Below, piece after piece: positions 23,101 to 35,000 of a stretch of DNA of 64,000 bases. The position numbers and the translations under genes are program-made. The stretch is from Turritopsis dohrnii (lineage: Eukaryota; Cnidaria; Hydrozoa; Anthoathecata; Oceaniidae), in contig BQMF02000168.1 of the NCBI GenBank assembly GCA_027922465.2, positions 186,001 through 250,000 on the forward strand. Reading direction: 5' to 3'. Numbering within the stretch: position 1 is the first letter of the stretch; each line of letters starts with the position of its first letter. The notes below the pieces were generated by a model that was not told the origin of the DNA, made no database searches, and saw nothing but the letters and a program-made list of their open reading frames with translations.

Positions 23101-26100
23101 CTTTATACTGGTTTTGGAAATAATAATAATTATGCTTGTACAAGTTTTTTGAAAGTAAAGCGAAAAAAACCAACAATAATGTAGCTTTCATATCATCAAT
23201 CAAACACGAAATGAACTGTATACTTGACTAACCCTCAATATTCCTCCAGTGTAATCTTTCTTGTCAGAGTCAAAGAAATCCATTAGATTTTTAATTTTAG
23301 TAGGGTTTTGTTGTTTATAAAATACAGATGGTTGCATGTATAAGTCTCTGACAAGAGTTATAGTGGATGAATCTGTAATCGGAAACAAAGAATTTCATTT
23401 CAGTATTACTAAATCATGACTTTTAAGTTATAAATTCTTGAATACAAAAAAGAATTTTAAACAATTTGTATATGCAAAACAACTCGAAATATTTAACACA
23501 GACACAACATATACCAAAGGAACATCTGATAGAAGAGAGAATAGAATGTAAATTAAAAGCAATGGATGCACCCAATATCTTTGTAAACTTACCGCGTACT
23601 GGATAGTTGGTTGCAAGCTTGCATAAACGCCAAAATGGAAAATTAAATCGGTGATAGACAGTAGCTTGGGTCTTATCTGCATGAATTTCTCCCAGTTTCA
23701 TCTTTTGTTTGCTCAACGAAGAAACAACAACAGTAAGCCAGAAAGACGAATTGGCAATCTACAACAAATATGGTGAAAAGATAAAAACTTTTGTCATTTC
23801 AAGAACATTGGTACTCTCAATGTTAGCTGTCATGTTAATACAGGAATTTATCAATAGACCTTTTCGGAAATTACGTCACGGCAGATCTTGCCTCGTTTCT
23901 AAGGTTTTTAATTACTTACGTAATTAAGAATCATAAAAAAAGTTCGTGTAAGGTTTCCTTTTGGGTACCATTTCTTTTCAAAAACAACACAAATGCCACT
24001 ATTATTTGGGTTGAAAGCGAGGCAAGATCTGCTCTGACGTATTTTCCGAAAAGGTCTATTGAGCAAGAAAGTCATTAACAAGGATGACTCCATTAACACG
24101 GTGACTGCAACAATTAATGACTCGAAATGAACTTTTTTAATGTTTTGGTACTCACAACACTATTTTTCACAATTATCAAAACATGAAGTTATGAAATCAT
24201 AACATACTTTTTTCCACGAGTATGTGTATTCCTTGAACATTCTCTTTGAGCCACCAACAACATCGCCGCGTGGTGTGGAAATATTAACAGAGATCACTTG
24301 AGTACCAGAAATACCCTCTTGACTGAAAATAAAATAAAATAAATCTATAATGTTAGCAAGCGCATCAAGGCTAATGTTGATTGACTATAATAGTGTGGAA
24401 TAATGAAAGCGATACTTGGTAAAGAAAAGAAAAGAACTACATACTTAACCATTGATTCATAAATTCCATCAAAAGCTTTTGATGTTTCAAGTTTCTTAAT
24501 GTTCACTGGAAATGCTTTATCTGTTTCAAGGATGGGTTCTTCGTACTTTGGGTGCAGATATGTTATTCCTTTATGATATATTTTACAAGCATATACTACA
24601 GTTCGCTAGTGTCAACCAAGTATTAATATTCAAGTATTTTTTACCTTGTTCATCCACAAGGAAGGCATACGAATCGAGCGATTCTTCAAACTCAGGTTCG
24701 TTTTCTATGTTAAGCAGTTCTGCACTCAAGAAGGCAATACAAGCAACACCATAGAATTTCTTTTCTTTATCATCATACAGTGGTATACATGCATCTATCA
24801 TTCGGCCTGGACAATAGAAATACAAAACAAGAGTTGAAATGGAAAGAAAACTAAAAAGTTGAAAACTTATTTCTGAGCACTTTCTGAGGCTGATGTCATG
24901 TAAATTTTCATGGAAATCAAAAGAAAATCATACTCATATACCCAAACCGTTAATGTCAAAGTAAGGGAGAGTAAAATGAACTTCATTTCGTTTGTCGACA
25001 GTTAATTCAAACATCGTCTTTTTTATGAGCAAGTAATCAGGAATTTTGCCCGATAGAAATTCTCCTAAAATCCCTAATCTCTAAAAGAACAAATGAAAAA
25101 AATTGAAAAACAATGTATATATACGACGCTTTAATGCTCAAAATAAGTCCTACAATTTGTGAATAGTGCACTACCTTGCCTTGACGAGCAATGTCCTTGT
25201 ATGAGTGTCGAGCTGATCCTATATCCCGAACAGCAATCAGAAGAATTAAACCATTTCCAGCAGAAAATTGATTGTTTGCTTTTGTGTTGCTATTCAAAAT
25301 ATCATCTTTTTCATTGGAATGGGTTATGTCTTCAGATGAAGTAACAAGAACGATGACTTTTTCTGAAAAAATATAAATCATTCGTTGATGATGAGGTTAT
25401 TAAACATTTTAATAATTCCTTCTAGCATATAAAATATAAACTTACTTTTTGAAATGGTTTCATTTTCAAAATGTTTGAAAGCTTCTTGAAAGCTTTTAAC
25501 TGTGTTCATGTTTGAGTTTGTGCTTTCCTGGCTAACGATAAAACGTTTTAACTTTTCTATGATAATTGGTGTGGCAGTTACTAACTTTCTTAAGCAATCA
25601 GTGTCTGGATATATGATCGTTGAATGTTTCCCCACTACCATCAACACTACCTACAATTACATATAAAATGTCAACACTAAACAATGTTTTTTGTTAATCT
25701 GTAATAATTTAATTATTAATCAATACCTTATCTTTTGCACCAATTGTATCCAATATCGTTTTCAGAACTTTCTTCTGTTCTTCCAAAAATTCTTGATGTT
25801 TAAAATGAGCAACAATGACAACAATTTTTCCCTGATTTGGTGTGAGAGCTCCAATATACCACGACCTGTAAATAAGAAATACACGCTTAGTTGAAAATTG
25901 CAGTTCGATCAAAATTTTGTCTTTTACATTTTCCTGCTATTTTACATTTGCTTCTATTTCTCGACAGTAAATACACACTAGATAGAAATGCTATCCTGGA
26001 ATTTTAAGAAATTGTAACAAGGAATTTTCACAAACCTCAGCCTTGGGTCATAGCTCTGACAACTGTCACGATCGAGGGTATTTCTCATGGCTGGATATTG

Positions 26101-29100
26101 TATGTATGTTCCAGTTTCAGCATCGCCAAGAAATACATGATGACTGTTACCTTTCATTTTCTTGTAAGCCTCTTTTAAAAGGTTCAGCTTATCTTTTGAC
26201 TCCGTTTGACTGTCCCCTGGTGCTTCATTTGTTATATCACAAACATTATCTTCATCAATCTGAAAAATTTAAGAAATAAAAGTTATTCTTAAAAGCAGAT
26301 TCATCGCACATAGACATCAGTAATAAACTAACCCAGTCCTTCCAATGGTCGCTTATATTAAGCTTGCTTCTTGGATAATTACAACAACTATATCGCTGTC
26401 TTTTTATCCAATTTCTTGAGCCTGTGTATTGATCAATCAAATCAATTTTCAGCTTAGTTAATGCCCCCTTCAACAAATTTGTCTTCTCTTCTAATTTAGT
26501 GGCAAACTATGGGAGATAGAATAGCTGGCATTATGGTACCCTCTCATTTGTAGCTGCTGTAAGATACTAGTGTCTTGCGATGTTCCAAATCAATGAAGTT
26601 TAGCTGATAATCTGAACTATCAGTAGTTATTGTAATATTGTGATCAGCAGAAACAAGATTCAGGTTTATTTTTGTGATCATCAAATTATACGTACCGAAT
26701 CCACATACTTAGTTGCATTCACTGTGAACATTTTCTTGGGTAACTGATCGAAATGCTTCTAAAAGTATTAAGTTTCCTATTTAGATTTTCAATCGATTTT
26801 TTCGCAGTACAAATAGAGTAGAATCACGTTAAAAGATACCACACCATGCATGGATGCATAAAAAGCGAAAGATTCACGACTAATAACTGAAACGAATGTG
26901 CTGTATTCAGGTCCAATTGAGTGTGTTCGCGTGTTCGCTCCCCTTGTCTGCTACTAACTAGTGTGATCACAAGGGGTCGATAGCTTAGTGGTTAGAGCAA
27001 TCTCTCGGCAAGCGAGAGGTCGTGGGTTCGAGTCCTACTCGATCCGATAACTTTGCGCTGCAATTGGAATGGTACATTGTGTGCGGACATCATTAATTAA
27101 TTAATATATATAAAATACAGCACATTGGTTTCAGTTACCTGACTGAACATGGATATTTATCCGAAACCGGAGCTCTGTTGGGCTAATGCCTCTCCCCAAT
27201 GTTCTACACCTTCCTAGTTGCATTAAAGTTAACGAGTTGGTTGGAACTCGAATCACGTCTGAGTATCTATCCAATGGGATCCCGCTGATTCGTAGGCATT
27301 CAGGTCCAATTGAGCGTGTTCGCTCCACTCCTCTTCTACGAACTAGTGTGATCACAAGCTTAGTGGTTAGAGCAATCGCCCGGCAATCGAGAGGTCGTGG
27401 GTTCGAGTCCCCCTCGATCCGATAACTTTGTGCTGCAATTGGAAAAGTACATTGTGTGCAGATATCATTAAAGCCTGATTCACACTTATGAAGCAAGCCC
27501 GGATGCAAGTGAAGTAAGCATGCGCAGTACATCTCTTTTTAAGCTGATGCAACATGTGAAGCAAGACGTTCAGATTTGAATATTATTTAGACTGCTAAAA
27601 GGAAAAAATGAATGATCTAGATGATGATGTTGTCTTGTATTTAACCGCTTATGTATTAATAAAACGAAATGTTCAAAGGAAAGAAAGAGAAATCTATAAA
27701 AATCTTTTAAAATCTATAAAAAAAAGATAAGTATGTGGGTGCGACAAATTTATGACCAAAAAACGGGGTATTTTCGAACTGCTTCACAAAATTATTTCAT
27801 AGTTATCCTCAGCCATTTTTAATTTTAATTTTTCGATTTTCTCTCTTGCTTCACATGACAATTACTTTTGCACGTGCTGCATCAAACGTTCACATTAAGA
27901 AAATCGTGTAGTAAGTGTGAAGCAAGGTTGATTTTGATGTAGAAAGTGAAGCAAGATATCAAAAAATTTCGATATTCTTGCGTCGAAGCATGCTTCAATA
28001 TTCATCATTGCTTCACTTGCTTCACGGATGTTCACACAGGTCTTGCGTCTGCTTCTGCTTCTGCATGTGCTTCTGTGCGTCTGATTCATAAGTGTGAATC
28101 AGGCTTAATTCAATTTCCGCGCTTTTAAGCGTAGGAAATTGTTTGGTATGCACATTGTATCTATCTATCTATCTTCTCTATCTGTGTCACAGTTTTTTTG
28201 CCGTTTTCGGAAAGTCCGATCGGATTTCGGATTGTTTGTTTATTCAGAATAGTTAATGACAGACAGTCATTTTGTCAGACTTGACTAAAATTGGACAAAT
28301 TGGGCCAAATTTGGACCCAATTTAGAAAGTTCTTCAAATTTCACAAAATTTTCACAGATCACATTTGAAAGGTGCTGATTTCGAATTTGACAGTCATTTT
28401 GTCAGATTTGACTAAAATTGGACAATTTGGGCCAAATCTGGACCAAACTTACAAAGTTCTTCAAATTTCATGAAATTTTGCATGGATTACATTTGAAAGG
28501 TGCTGATTTCAAATTTGACAATCATTTTGTCGGACTTGACTAAAATTGGACAATTTGGGCCAAATTTGGACCAAATTTCGAAAAATCTTCAATTTTCATG
28601 AAAGTTTGTACAAAGCACAGATGAAAGATGTAGATTTTGAATTTGCCAGTCATTTTGTTAGATTTGACCATAATTTGGCAATTCGGTAATGTTGTATTTT
28701 TGAGACTAGATATGTATCTTTGTGTTATGTTCTGAGGTCTTCAAGCCAAGCGGCTTTTTGTATACCTTTGAAATACTTTTACAGATTATTTTAACCGTTG
28801 AAAACTATCTAATTCAATCTTTAAAATTTTTATTATCAAGTCCCGTAAAATACAGAGCACGTGAAGCACTTTCCAACCGATTCCGTTTATGTTTTGAGGA
28901 AGTTGTTGAAGTAGCTTCGTAGAAGCTTTGAAGAAGAATTTTAAGACTTCTTTCATGTCTTTATCTATTATTGCAAACAAAATATTATCATGAGAACATT
29001 CCTTATAGAGGAGATATTGACGTTTAGCTGACTGTGGGAAAAATTCTTATAAAGAAGATCTGATAATGAAAAAACTTTTAATATCACAGCAGAAATGTAT

Positions 29101-30443
29101 GTAGTATCAACATGATGCCTTATCAATAAATTCATGAAACATGTTCATTTTATTTAATAAATATTACACTGAAAATTGAAGATATTGAAAAAAGTAAACA
29201 AATGAAATTGTCATAAGGCACGAATTATAATTACTTCACTTGTTAGTGAATTGATCCATCTGTCCACTCACTGATACAAACCGAAAGTATAAACATCATG
29301 CGTAAGATATTGGTGAACTGTTTTTCTGGCTCCGAAACATCATAGTGAATTGCAAAGTGGTCAAGAGTAAGTTAAATAAATTAAAGAAGGAAGTAATTTG
29401 ATGAATTCCAAACTGTATCAAATTATTAGTCAGTGTACAAGTCTTCAATCCATACAGCTTCTTTTTTCAAGTGATTTTGGTTCATTTCTATCAAATAATA
29501 TTTTATTCTCCATGTGAACAAGTTATATTTTGGGAATTGTGGTAGACCTGTTCTCACATAAGCAGCAATAAAAGAATGGATAGTCATTCAGATATCTTGA
29601 AAATTAGGCTAAAGTAATTTCCTTTAGGCCTGATGCGGAAATTGTTCAAGCCATGAGGCTTCTAGTTAATATTGACGACTTACTTCTAAAGCTTAAATTC
29701 TATCATTAAAATTGTTGATGTTGGCATTTCTTATATATAAACCTTGCATCTTGTACGAATGTTTGCCTCACTCATTGTGAAAATCAAAAATTAGAAAAAA
29801 TGTGAATCTGCGACTTTCATTAGTACCTCAACACTGCTACCTCAACACTGCTACTTCAACACTGCTTCTTCAATGCTGCTACTTCAATGCTTCTACTTCA
29901 ATACTGCTACTTGGTGTCGAATGACCAGCGGATGAGATGAGCAGGTTTATGCAGGTTTATGCAGTTTTTACGAACATTAGAAAGAGCAGTGCCTTTTCAT
30001 TCAACTCTGAAAGTTTCATTGTTCAAACTAGAAAATTGGCAAATGTTGTACTGACGTAAAACCTTAAAGTTCATTACTGGTTACTAGGATCAAAGAACCG
30101 AATTGAAGCTTGTATTGTAAACGCTACTTGAGGGAATTTCATAACTACCTTTGTCAAATTTCAATAAACCGTGGCTAGCTTTATTCGAATGGATTTCTAG
30201 AAGTTTTAAGTCCTTCCGCTTTTAAACGTCTATGATTATAGGAAATGAACGGCCATGAAGTTGATAAGTTTCTAAGGTTAAAAGGTAGCATAAAGATTGT
30301 GTCCTCAAACTTACTTGAAGCTGTGCAGCAGAACTAACATCTTCCATAAATGATGTTATGGCTTCGCTAATCGTTAATTCTTCAGGAGACACGCAGCAAA
30401 CACAAAGCACATTAGTCAGAAATAATATAAGCATTAGTAACAT
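20119..30443 (-). CDS. CACHD1: CACHD1-like VWA and Cache domain membrane protein
   Basis: About 23 exons: 30443-30315, 26758-26696, 26506-26333, 26259-26036, 25865-25727, 25650-25446, 25362-25175, 25080-24942, 24806-24645, 24568-24445, 24322-24208, 23758-23593, 23372-23233, 23071-22971, 22891-22808, 22434-22326, 22217-22116, 22019-21923, 21765-21643, 21558-21406, 21197-21097, 21030-20887 and 20635-20119 (about 1166 residues). Nearly all joins keep phase; the 22326/22217 join is uncertain. Order: signal peptide (LLMLILFLTNVLCVCC), VWA_N/Cache-type motif YDPRLRSWY, VWA domain, first Cache region (exons 8-12), second Cache region (GLFRIFPG ... YDPRIRPW), Cys-rich stalk, TM (SLVSVAVAILIVILLFGIL) and a cytoplasmic tail. 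This is the architecture of CACHD1, an alpha2-delta-related modulator of voltage-gated calcium channels and Wnt receptors in vertebrates. The VWA strand that should carry DxSxS reads VVIVAHFKH, so the metal site is lost. The symbol is by architecture; a non-CACHD1 alpha2-delta paralogue is the alternative. Confidence 0.8.
20693..20864. mobile_element. 172-bp MITE with CAGTTTAACTCG ends and TA duplication
   Basis: The left CAGTTTAACTCGTGTAATTC and right GAATTACATGAGTTAAACTG are inverted repeats. TA flanks at 20691-20692 and 20865-20866. The ends resemble the Tigger/pogo relic at 55840-56658 (CAG start, AATTCGAA-rich interior). It lies in the last intron of the CACHD1-like gene. Confidence 0.85.
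23851..24062. mobile_element. 212-bp MITE with TCAATAGACC ends
   Basis: TCAATAGACCTTTTCGGAAA at 23851 is matched by its reverse complement ending at 24062. The inverted match extends over about 45 bases, through GCAGATCTTGCCTCG. There is no ORF. It lies in an intron of the CACHD1-like gene. Confidence 0.85.
26908..27120 (+). mobile_element. tRNA-headed SINE (family 2, copy 1)
   Basis: A tRNA-like segment spans about 26968-27041: a 7-bp acceptor stem GGGTCGA/TCGATCC, a D-arm with TAGTGGTTAGAGC, and a T-arm GTGGG-TTCGAGT-CCTAC. The anticodon arm is irregular (loop GGCAAGC, no T33), so I do not call a functional tRNA. Both the upstream CAGGTCCAATTGAG and the downstream GATAACTTTG-GCTGCAATTGGAA blocks recur at 27299-27470, showing that the tRNA part belongs to a repeat. 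Confidence 0.75.
27299..27470 (+). mobile_element. tRNA-headed SINE (family 2, copy 2)
   Basis: Same blocks as copy 1, but with a deletion removing the start of the tRNA-like head (CACAAGCTTAGTGG instead of CACAAGGGGTCGATAGCTTAGTGG). The B box GGTTCGAGTCC is kept. A TTAA-flanked MITE follows directly at 27471. Confidence 0.75.
27471..28106. mobile_element. ~636-bp inverted-repeat element with AGCCTGATTCACACTTATGA ends
   Basis: The left AAGCCTGATTCACACTTATG and right CATAAGTGTGAATCAGGCTT are perfect inverted ends. The flanks fit a TTAA target (TTAA at 27467-27472; TTAA at about 28105-28108), as for piggyBac- or Kolobok-like elements. The interior is rich in TGAAGCAAG/CTTGCTTCA motifs arranged as further inverted repeats. 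There is no transposase ORF. It lies in intron 1 of the CACHD1-like gene. Confidence 0.75.
28255..28765 (+). repeat. Dispersed repeat with 128-bp tandem units (copy 2)
   Basis: The AGGTGCTGATT block occurs at 28370 and 28498, with a variant at 28626, spacing 128 bases. Each unit also has GACAGTCATTTTGTCAGA and GGGCCAAATTTGGACC. The right border GTCTTCAAGCCAAGCGGC (about 28737) equals the reverse complement of the 9751 border. It lies in intron 1 of the CACHD1-like gene. Confidence 0.75.
29823..29912 (+). repeat. 15-bp tandem repeat
   Basis: About six imperfect copies of CTACTTCAACACTGC-like units occur in the first intron of the CACHD1-like gene. Confidence 0.8.
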
Positions 30444-30639
30444 TTTGTCGTGTGTGTTTCAAATTTGTAAGAATCTTGAACAGATAGTTAACCAACCACA
30501 TCCGAAACTTCACAGAAATGAAAAATAATCAAAATATTACAACAGATTATCTGTTTGACAATACTTCATGTCATTTGAAATAAGTGGTTAATTGATAAGA
30601 CCTTTGGCAACGTGTGTTAATAAACGGAATGTTTTAAAG

Positions 30640-30686
30640 TATTAAAAGAAGTTAAAAGAAGTTAAAAGAAGTTAAAAGAAGTTGAC
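30640..30686 (+). repeat. Short tandem repeat AAGTTAAAAG
   Basis: Four to five copies of an AAGTTAAAAGA-like unit lie about 200 bases upstream of the CACHD1-like start codon, in the presumed 5' flank. Confidence 0.8.
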
Positions 30687-31089
30687 ATGAAATCTGTATA
30701 GAAACAAAACATTTTTTAAATACCTTGCATAAAAGTGATGTTTTTAGAATATGATAGAAGTTCAGAGAAACTTACTTTTACTTATCAATTACAATGCTTT
30801 TCGAAGCTCACAATGAATCGCTCGTGACGACAAGTTCTTTCAAAACTCACAATGACATTCAGCTAAGACTACCTGTGTTCGAAGTTTATGCATGACAGAA
30901 GTAAAATAATTTTTCGAAAGGGACATGAGGAGTTGAAAGACACCTCGTTAAAAGAGCACGACAAAAACCCACATGAAAGCGAGGCTGATGATGACATTTA
31001 TCACTCTTCCATGTTTTTCCGACATTGCAAAAAGTTTGGATTTAAAAGTCAGCCCCTACACGTTCCTCTTATCAACATTCGCTTATAGA

Positions 31090-32070
31090 AAAACTCGACA
31101 TGATGAAAGCACATGACCGCATCAGTAATTGCTTTTTCTAGGAAAAACATTTTACATTTCATATTTATAGCACAATAACCTTGAACCCAGGTTATCTCGC
31201 CTATTCGTTATGCGGGTGAAGTGATAAGGCAAAAGGCTCTGGGTTCGACGTTGAACACTTTAATTACTAATCCTGATTAGAACAAACAAGAGGAAACTTA
31301 TTTTATTTGCTTTGATTTATTTGCATAATGTTTTCCATCCGTAGGAGATTAACATAATTTTGATGATTGAGTGTTTTATGTTTTTTTGAATTGTTTTACA
31401 TGTCCTTCTCCACATCAATTGGACGTCTTCGTGTCTTAAAAGTTCATTGCATCATTTGATTAGCAATCTTTGGCACGCATATCTGCTTCTGTGATAAGGG
31501 ATATTTCAGAAAAAGACCAGCAGACTGTTCGCTCATGAAAGTATTGTAACTTATAATAATTACGATACGAAAACAAAATCATTTATATGAACTGCTTAAC
31601 TGTTAAAAAATAGAAATTATAAAAATTATAGTTTATAAATAAAAGATGACTAATGATCATCAGTCACGTGACTAGAGGTGTAAGGAAAGTAAAAGTATGA
31701 AAATAAGACATTTCAAAAAGAACTCACAAAAAGTCAAGCTCCCTGTAGTCTATACATAGATCTGACCTTCTAACAGTAAGTATTTTACAGGCAGAAAATT
31801 GTGATCAAAGTGGGTACAAAGCTTATTAAAAACATCAAATAAAAATATGGAATACCCACTAGCTTTCACAAAAAACATAACAGATATATTTTGAGAGCAA
31901 GGAGAAACAAGTGTTTATGATTCGAATCCCTCTAATATTATGACTACATCTCTCACTCTCCCTAATAATATGACCACATATCCCACTCTCCGTAGTTTGA
32001 GTGATCGAGACTAACAAAGTGAACGTTCCAATTTCGAAAAAGTTCCATTGTTTTAGAATTAAGAGATGAT
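31090..32070. other. Intergenic spacer
   Basis: This stretch lies between two minus-strand genes. I see no ORF with family character. A GGGTTCGACG box near 31246 resembles a tRNA B box, but no matching A box arm folds around it. A duplicated phrase about AATATTATGACTACAT / AATAATATGACCACAT occurs at 31936-31980. Confidence 0.5.
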
Positions 32071-32071
32071 T

Positions 32072-35000
32072 TTATACAAGCACGGGTTTGCCGCTGGATA
32101 TCGATTGATACTCTGTACGATACATTTTTGGAACAGTGAATATCTCGTCTTTACCTGGACCTAAGAATAAAAAAGTTCAGTAATACAATAACACAATAAC
32201 CAGCAACAACAATTTCATCAGAAAATAATACGAAAATGCTAATCGAAGGCCGACGTTCCTAGTATTTTAACAATATAAAAAGTATATGTATCTTACTTGT
32301 TAATTCCCAAGGACGCGAGACTGGACAATAGAAAAGCTCCTTTCTCTTTTGTGCATCAATATCACAGTAATTGGCATCCACTTCAGTACACATACCACTA
32401 AAAGAAAATTTTCATCAATAGATTTGTCACTGGCTTTGTTATTACCACAGAATTTATCAGATTTCAAAAATGAATGAATGCACATACGTATGTGGAACTC
32501 GTTGCAAGGGCTTGGGTAACCGTGGTATGGTTGTGGCTTCTTTAAACCATATAGAATCTCGCATTACTCCTTTCTCATGTGGAACTACATCAGGTGGAAG
32601 TGGATTAGATTTTGATCCATGGCCCCAAGATTTAGGGTATCCTTCACATTCCCAGTACGTAGCATATTCTTTCTTTGGATATTTTCTCAATTCATTTCTA
32701 AATAAATATTGATTAATATAGATAGTAGTTAATCATAAACAACCTACTACCATGTGGAGACATCAAGGTATACTTACTTTGCGAATGGCCTATGAGTTTT
32801 TTGTGTCGTTGTAAGATACATATCACCATGGAAGTCAAATACACCTCTTTCATGCAGTTTGCGGTATTGTTGACCAGGCAAGCAACTAGTTTGTAGTCCT
32901 GAACCAGCTGGCTGAAATCAAAAAATGGAATTGAATAGTTAGAACTATTTGCTGTCTTTGCAGGCAAAAGGGTTTCTGCATCATTTGGATCTTTTGGCAC
33001 CTTATTTCAAGAACTGCAAATAAATGCCTGGTGCATGGTACCACTGCTTTTCGAGTTGACTTTTTCAAGTCTAGTTTTCTCTAGCTTTTGTCAGCAACAA
33101 TACCTTATTGGCCACCTTTTATAGTTTTATAGTCATCTGCTGAACAACTAGCACAGTGAAAATTAAAAACAAATTAACATCATTGAGATCTGGTATAAAA
33201 ACAGCATAATAACAATACAAGCTTCAAAACTTAAATAAATTTAATTTCAATTTAAAAAATAGTAAAAACTTCTAGAAAACAGATCTCCTGATTGTTTTTC
33301 TTAATTTCTAACATTCAAGAAATGAAAAAAATATGAAAATTTAAAAAACAACACCTTTTGTTCTTGATTATGACGTGACCTGTACATAGGTGGTTGGACA
33401 TCACTTGAAAATCTGGTTTTCAGAGAAATTCCTTCACTTCCCTTGAACTGCGCTTTCATTTCACTCTCTTGATTGGCCATTGTTAAAGGTCTCAATTGTG
33501 GTTTAACTTGAATCTGAAGAAAAGCAACAAAACACATGACATATTGGGGTTTACGTGAGTAGGTATATTGAGCAGATTAAACTTCGCAGAACAAATTTAT
33601 TGATTACCTTTTTAACAGTTTCTTCTATGTAATTAACACCCCAGTGACCTGGTGCTTTTTTATACAGATTACTCAATAAATCTGGAGGCATTCCTTTGAA
33701 ATCATGAGATGAACCAGTAGCAGTCATGTAAAAATCTTTCACACGATCACCATTACTCAAAAATTGAGGCAAGGGATTTACAACACTTCTCTAAATAAAA
33801 ATCATCATAATTACGGTGAAATCAGTCCTTAACTGGCATAATTACCTGTTACAAAGACAGCACTCAGATGATAGAATATTAAAAACACTTAAAGTAGGCT
33901 ACAGGACTCAATATGCTGATTTTCAATTTATATGCTGCTAACCTAGCTCACCACTAAAGCACTCATCATCATTAATAGTCTGATGATACAATAATTTTAA
34001 ACACAATACCCAGGAATCTTTATTAAACAGTAAAATTAATCTTGATGTAGAAAATCTTGTCAAAGTGAACGAAGTGAAAATGATGTGCTGGCTTTTAATC
34101 TTGTTTACATAATGAAAAGGAAAATTTGCTCATTTGTTCACGATGTCATCAACATGAATACCTGCAAGTTATTTCACAATTATTACAGCATACAACACAC
34201 GAATAAAAACACTCGAAACAACAGATACCTCATAATCATACCAAAATTGAAATTGGAATATGGACATCGATCATTAAAATATATGGAAGCAAAACTTTTT
34301 AACGAACTTCCCATAGATATTAGGAAGAAATGCCATGATAAAAACTTTATAAAGATGTTTTGAAAAAACATTTTCAGCAATAATTCTTTACTGCCAGTGA
34401 AATCTATTCTCTATATTATAGCCTTGCTTTTATAACTTTTTAACCTTTACGTTTATTACAACAGGACACACCTTGATAACAGCGTTATGTTATGATTTTT
34501 ATTGCATATATTGTTGAAGTGTTCTATCCTGTATAAATATTTATTAATAAATAAACAAATCTTATAATAATAATCCGCGATTGTGCATCCCACTTTTATT
34601 TTAGAGAGTGATATATTTAGTTTAAATTTACGGTCATCGTCCTCTTATGTGCGCGTAAAGCCACGTAGAGGCGAGAGACACTTTTTTCACGATCATTCCA
34701 AAAGCACGTGGCATCATTTGACGTCAGTTTTTTTATGATCACGGGGAATCATTGCATTGCATCCCCAATCGAACGCGACGTTTTTGGGGAAATATCTCCA
34801 GAACCAATAGGGATAACTGACGTTTTTTAGGGTCGGTGACACGGGTGATGGAGTGACGCAACATTTGGTCCTAAATTTTATTTGGTACTGCGGATATGAC
34901 GTCATCACAATCTTTGACCGATGATATCTCTGCAACGGTTGGTCGTAGCGAAACGATCCCATACATTTTTTTGATCAGTTTTTCGAGCTCTACAACATGG

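Noticed and set aside
26968..27041. tRNA gene (CAA-like anticodon)
   Set aside because: The anticodon loop lacks T33, the stem spacing is off, and the sequence with both flanks recurs at 27299-27470 as part of a SINE.
27131..27532. 133-codon ORF on minus with NPRPLDCRA-type string
   Set aside because: It is the translation of the tRNA-like SINE sequence; such strings arise from tRNA B boxes, not from a protein gene.
30888..31088. 66-codon ORF on plus, hydrophilic
   Set aside because: No family, no splice or promoter support; close upstream of the minus-strand CACHD1-like gene. Could be real but cannot be supported.
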